Shown in pieces: positions 1-17,815 of a stretch of 64,000 nucleotides of DNA. Within the stretch, counting starts at the first letter, position 1; the number at the start of each line of letters is the position of its first letter. Origin of the DNA: Cololabis saira (taxonomy: Eukaryota > Chordata > Actinopteri > Beloniformes > Belonidae); contig NC_084599.1 of the NCBI RefSeq assembly GCF_033807715.1, positions 30,588,125 through 30,652,124 of the forward strand. Reading direction: 5' to 3'. The notes under the pieces were generated by a model. The model worked only from the letters and a program-made list of their open reading frames with translations. It was not told the origin of the DNA and made no database searches. The position numbers and the translations under genes were made by a program.

Positions 1-571
1 CAAGAAAAAATAATACCAACCAATAACAACAAATATGTTATTTCTAAGAATATATTATGTATCTTTAACGCAAGTGTGAAAACATACATAATTCATCATC
101 TTAAAAGCTGGTTACTCTTAAACTGCAGGCAGTCTGGGAGTTAAGTCATGTGTAAAATTGACTCCTGACAGCAAACCAGCGTGAAACAACAGATCTGCTT
201 CCCTCTGTTGAAGCCGTTCACATGAGACCTTAACAATGACTTGTTGTTTCAACAGGATGTGAGGAAGTAGGAAGATGGGATATTGTGCACAACTGAAAAA
301 ACAGTCGACCGATACCGCTTCAAAAATAAACAAACTTAGAGATAATCTTTGTGTGGATGACTCTTTTAATTGTACCCATAGTAAAAAATCCAAGTGCCAG
401 TGTTTTTTTAATTGACAAAATAGAAAAAGGCCTTGCAGTTTGACAAATGATTATCTTTTAGCGTCCATATAAGCTGAACATGGACGATAAAATGATAGCT
501 GGAGTTGCTGAGCTGTTGCCTAATGTTACTGGTCTACATAGTTCTGTTTCTGCAAGTACTGGGTGTCTCAC
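1..571 (-). other. pik3ca intron 7, partial
   Basis: AT-rich intronic sequence with no exon-like open frame matching the continuation of the C2 domain, and no recognisable repeat ends. Confidence 0.7.
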
Positions 572-5072
<4,501 letters not shown>

Positions 5073-5591
5073 CTGCAGAGAAGAACCTGAAAGACAACGA
5101 CAGCACTTACTCCAGGCTCCCACTGTTTTAGCATAATGCACAGGCTGCTCAATGTCAGACCCTCTGGTAATGCTGATTAAAAATACCTCAAGTGCAGTCT
5201 GGGTGTGTTTCCACTGGTGGGGGTTCCGGGTAGTTTTTCAGGGGTTGGATGGTTGACGCGTGTCTCCATTACCAGGAACGGCCCTGCAGAGGACGCCTTC
5301 AGGAACCTTTGTGAGGCGAAAAAACGTTCCTGTGGTTAGAGAGGTACTCAGGTGGGCTTAGAGGAACTCTGGGAGGGTTTCTCTGCTGACTGGGTATTCT
5401 ACTTAACCTGGAAACCCCAGCAAGTGGAAACGCAACTTTTGTTGATTATACACAGTTTACTTGATGCTACAGTTAAGATTAAGAATCTCAAACTTTAATC
5501 AAACTTTATTTATACTTGTATAAATAACTTGTTTATACAGTCTCCAAAAGTGGGCTAGATTAACTGGCACATACTGTCCAAAGGTGGATAT

Positions 5592-6187
5592 TAGGGGTGT
5601 AACAATATATCGTGCCACAAAATTTTGCGATACAAAAACGTCACAATACGTGTCGTGGAGGTGACAAAGTGTATCGCGATATTGGGTTATTAAAATTAAT
5701 CTTGTGTTGACTAGTACTGTATTACCAAAATAACCTTAACAAAAATAAATCTCCTCTTACACGTATAAGGTGAGCATGAATCTATCTTTTTTATGATGTA
5801 AAATTGTATGTATTTATTTACTTTTATTTATTTAATTTTAGAAAAAAGAAGAAAAAAGTAAAATCATACATGAGAGAAACTATTCAGTTTGTGGCAAAAT
5901 ATTTTTATTGTATGAAACTGAAGATGCATAATGCAAACCTGACATTTACTTTTAGTTCAGTTTGTGGAAAATGGTTGGCCTGGCTTTCTCTTTAAAACTT
6001 AAACAGTTATAAAGCATTACAAACTGTAACAATAGGGCAAACGCACAGCATTGTTTTGTATTTTGTGTCTTTCAAATAAAAGACCAATATTTCCAGTTAT
6101 ATGTTCCTCATTCAAGGTTGTTAAAAAATACTGCTATAATATCGTATCGTATCGTTATCGTGAGATTAGTGTATCGTTACACCCCTA
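5592..6187. mobile_element. hAT-like MITE, family C
   Basis: The ends are TAGGGGTGTAAC and GTTACACCCCTA. They are flanked by the exact 8-bp duplication GTGGATAT (5584-5591 and 6188-6195). The element is AT-rich inside and has no coding frame. Confidence 0.93.
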
Positions 6188-6970
6188 GTGGATATACAAC
6201 ATCATGTTAGTAGATTTCAAACAGCCTTTAGCAACTGTCTAATAGATATTTAATAACCTAAATAAAGCAACTGCAGTTGCTAATATCTTTTATGAATGTG
6301 ACTTATGTATCACAGAAAGGATGTTTTTCTGCAGCACGAGTTACTTTTGGTTGAACGCTTGCCAGCACTGCCCACTGAATCAGCAGTCCTGCCTACTCAC
6401 TCGCCGGGGTTCACACTCAACAGCACTCACCAAGCACGGTTTTAAAACTGCCATAGTTTCACCATTTTTGCCACTCGAGAAAACTTTTAATAAGCTGTGT
6501 TTATAGACTTGCACTTCTTTTTGGGATCAATATTCAACTCTCATTATTTTAGACAAAAATCCACAGTGCATTTCCTTAAAGGGGGTTGGATGTGCATGGA
6601 TCCCTCTGCATGGACGGAACTGTCAACCCCAATATCCGAAAACATTACTTGGCTTGTGTCTCAACACCAAACGCAAAGCCAAAAGAAAGAAAAAGACGGC
6701 ACATCCTGTCTGGGAATTCAGCCTGGTCATGTCCCTGGCTGACGCTTTGTAGTTAATTCAAATCCATCTAATACATGTACGTCCTGCCCCTACACGTATT
6801 TCACAAATAACCAGGTGACAGCATCCTAAAAGAAGGTGAACATAGTCCACACCAATACCTACTAAAGGCAAAGGAAATCTGACGGTTATGGCAGCAACAG
6901 AGCTACCTCCATTCACCCTGGTTAGCTCCAGTCCACTCTAGGTCCAGGTCTCTGAATCACTGCCCACGAC

Positions 6971-7732
6971 TAGGCCTGTGTTGAAAAAATTGATTTCCCA
7001 ATTCTAAATCGATTCTCATATTAATTCCTAAAAATCGATTCATATGTCTAAAGATCGATTTTTATTTTTGTTTTTCATTATTTATTTATGTATTTTTTTT
7101 TTCATCATTACATTACAACTTTTGGTTATTTTTTTGTTTATCCCCAAAAAAGGAATGTTTTGTTGGACACGAGAATAACTGGTGCCATGTTTTTGCCTTT
7201 AAATATGTTTAAAGGTATGAAAACATTAAAGTGTTAGGTTATAATTGCATAAATTGTCTATATTTCAATACTTTATATACTGTCTTGGGGTTACATTTGC
7301 AAAAAATGCTAAAAACCACATGCTCCAAAATGAAAAACCAAAATAGACCGAAAATGGAACAAATAAAAACGGAATGTGGGAAAAAATAAAACCGATTTCA
7401 TCGTCCTCTGTTTCCTCCCTGGATCTGTTTGGTAATTCTGACCCACATGATGTTTCCTAAAGCAGTTATATCAGCATTCTGGGAGCTGATTGGTCCTTAC
7501 AGCATCCTTAACTGCAATACTTGCTGTTTAATCTCAATATAATACTAGTAGTAATATTTTGCATAACTACAGTCATATAATTCATGCAACAGCTCAAAAA
7601 ACAGTTTTAATAACACTAACCCAAATCAATATCGGAATCGAATCGGATCGAATCAAATCTTGATAATCGATTCTGAATCTTAAGAATCGGAATCGAATCG
7701 ATTCTTGACATTTGAATCGATCCCCAGCCCTA
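6971..7732. mobile_element. hAT-like MITE, family D (AATCGAT-rich)
   Basis: It begins TAGGCCTG and ends CAGCCCTA, with ATCGATTC-rich imperfect inverted ends. The exact 8-bp duplication CCCACGAC flanks it (6963-6970 and 7733-7740). It is noncoding. Confidence 0.9.
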
Positions 7733-9196
7733 CCCACGACTTGAGCGTTTTCAACAAAACAACAAAGAAGGTGGAATGAAATGGTTTATTCAGTTTAATT
7801 TCCCTGATAAGGAAAGTCAATTCATGTTTACCCACTGAGGTTCATTTACATGAACCCAAAACACTGCATTATCCTTTTAAAAGTGAATGGCAAAAAGGTA
7901 GTAAGATGTTAAACCGTTAAAATCTGACAATCTAAAATGCATTTTTCTTTCATAGATAAAATGATCTTTTGTGTGATTAATATTGACATTTCAGTAAGTG
8001 TCTTGGATTTAGTGAAACCAGTCATATGATCAGGTGATATGACCCAACACCCAGTACCACAGTATATCTGGGTATCACATTTGTCAAAGAAAGTTACCCA
8101 AGAAAAGTAAGTAGATTTCTTTAAAAGTCAATATTAGCTCATTCAGCCAGTCAGGCAGTTCTGAGAAATCAAGTCTTCTGGGACCTCAGTGACACAACGT
8201 TTTTTTTAGAAAGAACATTAAGAGCCAACAATCGTAAAAAGACACTGCAACTCAGCAGCACATTAGGACACAGCGATGACGCAGTATGTTTACCGCCTCC
8301 ATTTGGATATCATCTAATATGGAACGATTAATTAACGCGTTTCTCAAGGATAATCCAGGTCATGAGAAATATTATCACCCCCCCCATAATTTTCTTTGTT
8401 TGTTGCATTTTTTTTTTTTTTTTTTTTATTGTTAGGATTGGAGTGTCATTTCCAGAAGCTTCCTGGAATGAAGCAGCTGTCTAAAACAGGTTAACGTGAA
8501 CAACTCACAAATAAAACAGTCCATCGAAACATCAACTTCGTGTTATAGACAGTTCCTCTGTTTGTGTAAGTATATGATAAACTGTATAACAGGTTTATAG
8601 GGGGATCCTGGAACTATAAAAGATTATTTAATCTAGTCTAGGACAGTGAGAGGATACAAAAATCCAGTTGCTGATTTCAGTTCCCTTGTTTCCCAACATA
8701 TTCAAGAGGTAAAATAAATATGCAGTATACTTTAAATTTTAACACAGCAGCAATCAACTTTTTTCTTTGTGAAGAAATTGTGCTGTAATGACACTCATAC
8801 CAGAGCGTGTAGGCCCTCCATCTCTATTTCCCTTCTTTTTCCTTGAGACAGTAGCATTCTAGCTTTTCCTCAACTGTATACAACTCATTCTTTAGTTTAA
8901 AATTCCTGCAAAGGGGGGTAAGATGAGACTTCAAGCTGGTCTATTTTATCTGAAACAAAGAGATTTATGAGCTGTCTGAAATGCTGCACCTCGGGTTTCT
9001 CTTTCAGTTTTTAACGTTTTGATCAGTCTTACTGCTTTTTAAGCACAAAACACAATAGTCTATCAATGTCATAATAACCGTGTTATACATTTTAATAAGC
9101 ATAAACCTTTGAATTAATAGTCAGCTGGTAAATAGCTGGTTTAAGATAATTCTCATATGCTGCGCATTATTTCAAGAGGGTGTTTGAGAAAAATTA

Positions 9197-9203
<7 letters not shown>

Positions 9204-9236
<33 letters not shown>
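9204..9236. repeat. TA dinucleotide microsatellite
   Basis: About 15 uninterrupted AT units, followed by three short imperfect repeats of tgcgctaa. Confidence 0.9.
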
Positions 9237-9238
<2 letters not shown>

Positions 9239-9499
9239 TAATGCGCTTATGCGCTAATAAAACTCTTGTCACAATGACTGTTAATAACTTTTAGACATCA
9301 TTACAGATCATTACAGAGGACACTTACTTAAGCAATAAGAGACCTTGCAAAATTGTGTGCTATGCGCAATAGTGTTGACAAGTCCATAAAGGTTCAGAGT
9401 TTTGTGTCCCATGCAAACAACTGCTGTACAGGACACAATACAAATAAATGCATTTGAACCATGATGACCATCAGTTGACCTGACATGCAAGGCAAGAAC

Positions 9500-10390
9500 A
9501 AGCCAGGGGAAGTTTATTTCTATAGCACAATTCAATAACAAGGTGATTCAAAGTGCTTTACAAAGAGATTAAAAAATAAATAAAAAGCAGGTTTTAAAAT
9601 GTAAACCAAAAAGAAAGAAAGAAAGAAAGAAAGAACAATAAATAAAAATCAGATAAAATCATTAGTGATCAAGTTTTGGGACTGCAGATTTAGAGCTTTG
9701 TTCAAATGCAGCTGAGAACAAGTGAATCTTCAACTTGGACTTAAATACCTTAGTGTTTCAGCTGACCTAATGGTTTCTGGGAGTTTGTTCCAGACATGTG
9801 GAGCATAGAAGCTGAAAGCAGCTTCTCCATGTTTGGTTCTGTCTCTGGAAACTGATAAAAAAAACCAGATCCAGATGAGCTGAGGGACCTGGAAGGTTCA
9901 TACTGGGTCACGAGGTCACTGATGTGTTTTGGTCCTGGACCATTGAGAGCTTTATAGAGCCGAATTAAAACTTTAAAATCTATCCTCTGACAGGCAGCCA
10001 GTGAAAGACCTCAGAGCTGGACTGATGGTCCACTTTTTGTGTCTTAGTGAGGACTCGAGCAGCAGAGTTCTGAATGAGCTGCAGTTGTTTAACTGACTTT
10101 TCATGTAAACATGTGTTACCATAATCAAGCTACTAAAGATGAATGTATGGACTAGTTTTTAGGTCCTGCTGAGACATCAGATCTTTTAACCTTGATATAT
10201 TCTTAGGATGATAGTAGACTGACTTTGTTATTGCCTTAATGGGTTTTTCCAAATTTATGTCCATTACTACACACAGATTTCTGGCCTGGTTGGTCGTTTT
10301 TAGGTGTATAAGTTGAAGCTCTGTGGTGACCTGTAATCGTTTCTCTTTGGCTCCAAAGGCAATTACCTCAGTCAATTACTTCAGTCATGT
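9500..10390 (-). mobile_element. L2-like LINE 3' fragment, degenerate
   Basis: Read on the minus strand, 10375-10133 encodes EVIAFGAKEKRLQVT, then TTNQARNLCVVMD, then NISRLKDLMSQQDL. This is the conserved C-terminal part of fish L2-type reverse transcriptases. Further on, broken frames still show QNSAARVLTKT-like and KIHLFSAAF-like segments before the 3' tail near 9510-9640. Stops and frameshifts interrupt it, so it is a dead 5'-truncated copy. The clade call rests on remembered family motifs. Confidence 0.75.
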
Positions 10391-11564
10391 TCCCTTATCC
10401 TGGATGGAAAAACTACCAAGTCAATTAAAGCTTTTAGGAATCCAGATATAAAGCGTTGTGGGAAAAATTGCCTGAAAAATACTAAAAGGCTTCAAAGAGA
10501 ACAAAAACAGTTGATGACCTTATGAAACTTCTGTGAAGGTCTTTGATTGAATTACTTTAAAAAGGAAAAAGAAAGGAAAGTCTCTAAATAAAAGTACCAA
10601 AACTTTTGGAGGTTACTAATGAAGTTTAAAAAAATATATATATATACTTTGCCTGGGCATGCTTTATTTGACAACTGCAAAAACAAAACCGACCAGCATA
10701 CAGTAGGTTTCTAGAGAATGAATGGATGGCTGCAGAATACAGTAAGAGAGAAGAAAAAACAGCATAGCACCTCCTGAAAGTCACACAGAACCCTATACAT
10801 CCGGTTTAAGTTTAGGGCCAAACTTATAGAACCGATTAAGAAAAATGGTCAACATAGGTAACACTAAATATGTCATAAAAACAAGCCAAATTAGGAAAAA
10901 AACCTGAGCTCCAACAAACTACTCATTGAGCTGTTCTGCCATCAGTGACCCTGATCAGGATGCAGCAAAGCACTTTAGGACAAAAGAGGAAGCTTCCTCA
11001 AAACACAGGATGTGGGGAGTGGGGAAACATTGGCCCAGGCACAAGCTTGCTTTGTATTTTGACACAACTACACAAAACTCCTGTGGGCAGGCTGGCAGGC
11101 TCAAACATATGCTGCATCTCTACAACACATAGCTTCATATATCTGTTAAACATTGGCTTTTGACCATTTGTACCACATTGCACAACAAAGTAATGTAATG
11201 GAAACTGTTGTGACATTGTGAATGGGTTACAAGTTATCAATGGATTTTGCTTAAAATTGTGGTTATTCCCATCAGACCCAGATTAACTCAGTGTGGTGTC
11301 CCAGGGTGACGACACTTGAAGTGCCCCTCTCCTCACACATTTTACGGTAAAAAAGGGAAATTTATGGTCATAAAGACCATAGATTTACATGAACGTATTG
11401 CTGAAGTACATGCTCAACACTCATACTACAAATAAATGTAGGACGAGCAACCAACTAAGAGTAACACCAGAGATAGACTCCACAAACGCCATACTACACT
11501 GATGCTCCAATCAGAAGGCAACTCACATGCCAATGTAACACCACATGTTAACTTTCATCATATT

Positions 11565-12180
11565 TATGAATTTATGAATTTATTAGGATCCCCATTAGCT
11601 GATGCAGTAAATCAGATACTCTTCCTGGGGTCCACACATAACAATATACATTTATAAGCACAGAAACAATATGATCCATACAGATATTCCCTGCTTAAGT
11701 ATACTTAAGTTAAGGAGGAAGAGGAGGAGGAGGAGGAAGTTAAGTTAATGTTGTTTTATTTGACTGTTAAGTCTTAACAGTCAAATAAAACAACATTAAC
11801 AGTAATAGTAATAATGCAAGATAAACTCAATAACAAAATGATATTAAAAAGTAATAATAATAATAAAATACAAAATAAATAAACATAATTATAAGTGTGT
11901 GTGCGTGCGTGTGCGTGTGATAGTATCCTATGTGTATGTCTACATGTGCAGAATTGTTTACAGGCGTAGGGCTATTTGACGTTGTTTCAGTTGTCTTTTA
12001 AAGCTTGCTTTTGTTTTTTCTTTCGTAATCTGTCCTGGAAGAGTGTTCCATTCTATCATGGCTCGATATATAACTGTTCTTCGCATTGATTGTGTTATGG
12101 CTTGTCTGAGGACTACAGGCAAAACTATTACAGCATATGACTAAACAATCAAACAGGCCTCCTGAATGAGCTGATGTGAA
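11565..12180. repeat. Probable old dispersed fish repeat
   Basis: The segment ttattaggatccccattagc with cttcctggggtccacacata is recognisable as a common teleost interspersed repeat. Its ends are not clear. It is followed by the AAT microsatellite. Confidence 0.5.
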
Positions 12181-12196
12181 GGTAGGGGACAGCACA

Positions 12197-12308
<112 letters not shown>

Positions 12309-12495
12309 TGTTCATGTATTTTTATTATATCATTGGTTACTGCTGTACCTGTTTGCTCCTCTTCCAGCACATATATAGAGAAAATAACCAAATATGACAT
12401 ATATGGCCCAGTTACCGGTTCAGTATAAGGATAATCCGGCCTGGATTCCCATTGATCAGTAGAGGAAACATAACATGCTTGTATGTGAAACGTAC

Positions 12496-12570
12496 CTTGA
12501 AGACACGCCCTCCTATTTTCACAACGGGGTAGTTCCAGTCTTCATGTTTCAATCCATCCTCACGCTGTTC
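12496..12570 (-). CDS. Candidate spliced exon, gene unknown
   Basis: This is a 75-nt stretch between a strong acceptor (aaatatttcag) and a strong donor (GTACGT) on the minus strand. It is open in one phase-0 frame (EQREDGLKHEDWNYPVVKIG, then GRVFK). I do not recognise the protein. It could be a coding exon of an unlisted gene, or a noncoding or alternative 5' exon of pik3ca, which is transcribed in the same direction. Twenty-five open codons can arise by chance, so the splice sites are the main evidence. Confidence 0.4.
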
Positions 12571-12834
12571 CTGAAATATTTGTTGGGATGAGAGGACATT
12601 AAAATCAAAACAAGAGCAGGGATAGGCTTTATAAACAGCAGCCAGGGTGATTATTCCCACCAGCCAGCAGCGGCAGCACCGATGCTTGTGTGGGGATGAC
12701 AACAAAGAGAAACATGTCTAGATAGACACCTATCTACTCCACAGTTCCCGTTAAACAAACATGTATTTGGACTATCATCCTCCAGTTTGAGAATGAGGCT
12801 AAAAGCTCATGCTGTCATCCCCGTGTTAATACTG

Positions 12835-12982
12835 AATTATGGTTCCGCGTTAAAACGACGCAGAAGTACGGCGTAGGATTACGGCGTAACCTACGGCGTA
12901 GGGTACGCGACGACGTGCACCGTAGCCGCGTACACTACGCCGTAGGCTATGCGTTGGTGTAACGCGGAACCATAAATCCGCC
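12835..12982. mobile_element. Palindromic CpG-rich MITE, family E, copy 1
   Basis: The ends are ATGGTTCCGCGTTA and TAACGCGGAACCAT. The interior repeats CGGCGTAG and CTACGCCG motifs, so nearly the whole unit folds as a hairpin. Other copies lie at 18804-18932, with partial ones at about 37686-37760, 53851-53893 and 61935-61977. Confidence 0.85.
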
Positions 12983-13035
12983 TTTAGAAAACACATGATC
13001 AACATCCAAAACAGGACAAAAAAAGGCACAAAAAG

Positions 13036-13535
13036 NNNNNNNNNNNNNNNNNNNNNNNNNNNNNNNNNNNNNNNNNNNNNNNNNNNNNNNNNNNNNNNNN
13101 NNNNNNNNNNNNNNNNNNNNNNNNNNNNNNNNNNNNNNNNNNNNNNNNNNNNNNNNNNNNNNNNNNNNNNNNNNNNNNNNNNNNNNNNNNNNNNNNNNNN
13201 NNNNNNNNNNNNNNNNNNNNNNNNNNNNNNNNNNNNNNNNNNNNNNNNNNNNNNNNNNNNNNNNNNNNNNNNNNNNNNNNNNNNNNNNNNNNNNNNNNNN
13301 NNNNNNNNNNNNNNNNNNNNNNNNNNNNNNNNNNNNNNNNNNNNNNNNNNNNNNNNNNNNNNNNNNNNNNNNNNNNNNNNNNNNNNNNNNNNNNNNNNNN
13401 NNNNNNNNNNNNNNNNNNNNNNNNNNNNNNNNNNNNNNNNNNNNNNNNNNNNNNNNNNNNNNNNNNNNNNNNNNNNNNNNNNNNNNNNNNNNNNNNNNNN
13501 NNNNNNNNNNNNNNNNNNNNNNNNNNNNNNNNNNN
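13036..13535. other. Assembly gap (500 N)
   Basis: Exactly 500 N, which suggests a placeholder length. No feature can be called across it. Open frames that cross it are meaningless. Confidence 1.
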
Positions 13536-13811
13536 TTTTGTTGCAGATTTCCAGTGGTCGACGTGTGCCTCAGTGTGTTCTTGCTTCCTGGCTTGCTCCC
13601 CCCCCCCCAAAAAAAAAAACTCACTGGGTTTGTATGCGTATATATATGTATGTTATGTGTATGCGTATGTATGCGTATATATATGCATATATATCAAATA
13701 TAGTAATAATGCACATATATATGCCTTAGGTTTTTACCGGCATGGTATCAAACATTAATATGTGTGCAGACAAGGAATAAAATAATAAATTAAAAAAAAA
13801 AAAAAAAAAAA

Positions 13812-14190
13812 AAAGGAATACAATATTATTCCTAATTCTTTTCATGACATCATTTAAACTTTATGGGCGACAGAAGATAAATAATCAGGTATGAGTGTTT
13901 TTATGACTTTATGAAAAATAAAAAAACACAAACTTGTGTTTAGTGATTTTTAAATGTCATAAATAAATCTCCCTCATGGACTGATCAGAACATGAAAATA
14001 AAACTAGCGCTGTCTTCTCTGTCTCGTTTCATCCCTGTAAATAATATATGGGAGCTTATTGTGGCAGTTTAATAGTAAAACTGCCTTCCATGTATACAAA
14101 AAAGGAAAAAAAATAAAGCTAAAAATAACAGCTAACCAAGAGTGTGTATCAAAAGAAGATAAACAAAGATAAACAACAGTTTGAAATGAA
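13812..14190 (+). repeat. Dispersed repeat, family F, copy 1
   Basis: About 380 bp that recurs in inverted orientation at about 32588-32970. Shared segments include ctttatgggc, aataatcagg, gggagcttattgtggcagtt and ctaaccaagagtgtg. No terminal repeats or duplication were found. It begins next to a poly-A tract, which could mark a retroposon end. Confidence 0.75.
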
Positions 14191-16915
14191 AAAAAAAAAA
14201 AAAACCTTGATTGTTGTTGTTATTGCCCGAAGGACATAATAAATACAAAGAAAAAAAAATTCCATTGCTTTTTTCTTGGTGAAGATGTTAAAGGGTTAAT
14301 GTTGTTTGAAAAGACAATAAGGGCTTATTTTCAATACTTCTCAAATGCAGATGAATTATAGAGAAGAGGTCAATGATGGGGAGCAATGGTAAAATGGAAA
14401 GAAAAAAGGCCAAGGTTCTGATCATCTTTATGCCTTGATCATAGCAGAGAGTGTAACATCTATAGGAAGTGGAATGAATGATCCATGTTCTTTCATGCTG
14501 CAGACTCCAGCATCCATCTCTGATTGGATTTTGGGTGTTGCAGTTGGACAAAGACCTGAGAGACATCATCAGAACTGGGGCGGCAGGAGACTGTGAAGTC
14601 GAGTGACTTCACAGATGGTGAACTGTTGGCTACATGTTTCACATGGTCTCATGAGGAGGTTCACCTGTTCTAGCTATCCACAAGTTTCTCACCTCAAGTT
14701 TATTTTAATTCAACTCAGTTTAATCTACACTGCAACAATATAATTTCCCTTCAGGGATTATTATTATAAAAATAAATCTTTGTTTATAAATGTCATAGCA
14801 ATTTGCTCCCCACAGGCAGATGTGATCGGGCTAATCTTTCTGTGTTTGTTGGTTGTGACTGAGACACAGACACGACTTCTACCTTTAGGATACGACATAA
14901 AACATTCCTTTTTAATAAAGCTTATAATGGGGGATGGCTTCTGTGATACACATTCTCCTTGTCACTATGTCATTAATATTGTTTATCTTTCCTTTCATTA
15001 TAGGTCAAGAAGATTGCTGTGCTTTCTGAGTCTGCTTCTCCTGAAAGTTTTTACTTCCTGTTATTAAGTTCCTCCTCCTCATCCTCCTCTCCAGTGTTGC
15101 CAAATTACTTATTACTTGTTCAGGATTGGAGATTGCAAGTTAGGCTGTGTTGTATGTTGTATGTTGATTTGGATTCTACTGTATTAGAATATATATCTGG
15201 ATATAATTGTATTTATTATACTGCTTTTAAATTGTCAAACTGTGTTTGCTTTCAATATAAAGTGCCTTGCATTGACTTTGTGAATTTGTGCTACACAAGT
15301 AAAGTGAGATGAATTGAAGAACTGATATACTGTATGATTGCACATGTCCAAAATTAGACATAAGAACATATAATTTTAAACAAATGAGACGTAAAAGAGC
15401 TTAACTGAAACGTTAAACAATCATACCAGGTTACCACCACCAGCATTTCTGCTTCAATAGTTCAAAACTTGGTCAAATATAATCCAAACATATTAAAACT
15501 ACTATTACTTTATCATCAATAAGATAAAATGTGTTTACGACATAATGTAATACATAGAGAGACCTTTACAATTTGTGATTGATAATTATGAGTGTTAAGA
15601 TCTTTCTCCAAAGTTGTTTTACTCTGGCAGGAAAATGTGATCGCAAAATGTCAATAACAATTAATATTTGGCTTCATACAAAGTATCACAAATATGGAAG
15701 TGTAAGATGCTGTGTATTGCCAGCAGGAGATCTCGGGAAGCATGATGGGAGTGTTTGCATCCATATCAAATAATAACCTGCACTGATTGTTTTAAAGTGT
15801 AAGTGCAAATACGTAGTTTTAACAGGCCAAATGTGCGCTTTACAAGAATATGTTGCAGCATCTCATGGCTAGACAGTTTATAAAAGGCAACACTGTTGAA
15901 AGGATCCTGAGTGTGCTTCTAAGTTTATTTATTCATTCATTCATTATGTATATTGTGTTCCTAATGTCTCTGGGTTACCAAACAAATTCCGCTGTGTCTC
16001 TGATACAATGACAATAAAGTATTTTCTTATCTTATCGATCTTATAATTTAAATACCAAACCAGCTCAAATATGGGATGCATGAAATATCTGATCGTTGAC
16101 TTCAGTTGGTTTTCACCATCTCTCCTCTGGTAACCACTGCAGTTATGTTTAAGGGAAAATATTATGAAATGACAAAAAAGAGGTGTAAGGTTGAAATGTT
16201 ATATTTGCCTGTGTAAAGTGACAACCAAATCTAAAACTCCAACCTCATACAACCATATCACTTCATTCATCTAAAAAAATATGTCATTCAGTTATCCGCT
16301 TAAATCGGGCTAAATCTAGAGACCTCTGAGGCTACATGTAGTTTGGACGTAGGAAGTTGGAAAAACTAAACTAAACTAAACTAAACAAGAAAAAACTTAC
16401 ATTTCCTTGAACGGCCACTATGAGCTCTCTCCAACGTTGAAGCTGTGGATATATAAACTGTATATACATAGTGTCAGTTGGCCATTTTGTAACTGACTGC
16501 CAGATGTGATTGTTATGCCATTTTCCCTTTTTGGGATTAATCATGGTTGGGCAGAATCAGTTCCTGCCAACACTGGCTTCAAAGCTCCTCTTCAGAGTTA
16601 GTGTCGAGAGTGTTTTGTCCAGTCTTCTTCATACAGTCCATCATTTCAACCTAATTTCACATTATGCTGAGGAAAATCTTTCCATCCCTCTAAAACCTGC
16701 TGCTGTGGACACAAGTTAAAGATGAGGTGGACAGGAGTCCTCCTGCTCTGTATCTCTGAGGTATTGTTTATCTATTTATTTTCATTAACCAAAGCACGTA
16801 AGACATTTCATTAAAACCAAAGAAAATTGTGTCAGCTTTTGAGAAAAGAGCTTAATATTTCTCTTTTAAATATCTTTCCAACTGCAAATTGCACTCTGGA
16901 TTATTGGACAAATTT

Positions 16916-17735
16916 TCATTTTTTTCATTTCATTTCATTTAATTATTTATTCAAACAGGTTAAAACAAAAACAAAATAATCAGAATACATAAAATGTATA
17001 TACCAAAAAAAAAACAAAGAAAACCATAAGCAAAACAAAGCAAATTAAAAAGACAAATCTATATGTAAATAAATATTTCCTGTTTGAAAGGGTGTAGGAT
17101 GAAGTTTCAAAAAACTTTTCTAGTCCTACCCCTTCTAATGTTCTGTTTTTACAATGTATTCATTTCACAGAATTCCAAAAGAAAAGCATAAAAGGAAAAA
17201 AGAAAGAAAAAGTGGTTCAGCTGAGCAAGGCACTTTGGTCATTGGCTGTCAGTTCATGTGTCCATTTCCGTTTTGTATCCATACAGAGTATTGTTTTTAA
17301 AGATTCGTTTGAACTTACTTGGTGAATTACATGATTTCATTTCATCTTTACAGTTGTTCCACAGATTAACTCCCTTCACTGATACACAATGGGTTTTGAT
17401 GTTTGTTCGTACATGCTGTTTTTTAAAATTGCATATTCCCCTGAGATTGTGTTTATTTTCTTTTATTTGAAACAACTTCTGGATGTCTTGTGGCAACTGA
17501 TGATGATTTGCTTTGTGCATGATTTGTAAAGTTTTGAAGTCGACCAGATCCTTGAATTTGAGTGTTCTCAGTTTAATGAAGAGTGGGTTTGTTGATTGTC
17601 TAAAGGCTGCATTATTTACAATTCTTATTGCTTTTTTTTTTTAGTTTGAATATTGTATCCGTGTTTGTTTTATGTGTTCCCCCACACTTCCACACAGTAG
17701 CAAAAAACGAATTAAAAATAATAACAACAAGAACA
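16916..17735 (-). mobile_element. 5'-truncated LINE, reverse transcriptase C-terminus and 3'UTR
   Basis: On the minus strand 17660-17254 reads RIVNNAAFRQSTNPLFIKLR, then LKFKDLVDFKTLQIMHKAN, LPQDIQKLF and CVSVKGVNLWNN. This is the conserved C-terminal end of a fish LINE reverse transcriptase. An AATGAA-like tail lies at about 16918-16945. The frame over this end is nearly intact, with one interruption near 17635. The 5' side is truncated and abuts an AAT/ATT microsatellite at 17740-17815. L2-like is my best guess for the clade. Confidence 0.8.
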
Positions 17736-17739
17736 ACAA

Positions 17740-17815
17740 TAATAATAATTATAATTATAATAATTATAATAATTATAATAATAATTATTATTATTATAAT
17801 AATTATAATAATAAC
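17740..17815. repeat. AAT/ATT palindromic microsatellite
   Basis: Mixed AAT, ATT and ATAATT units that form a self-complementary tract. Confidence 0.9.

Noticed and set aside
12995..13729. Frames of about 200-240 codons around 13 kb
   Set aside because: They run through 500 undetermined bases.
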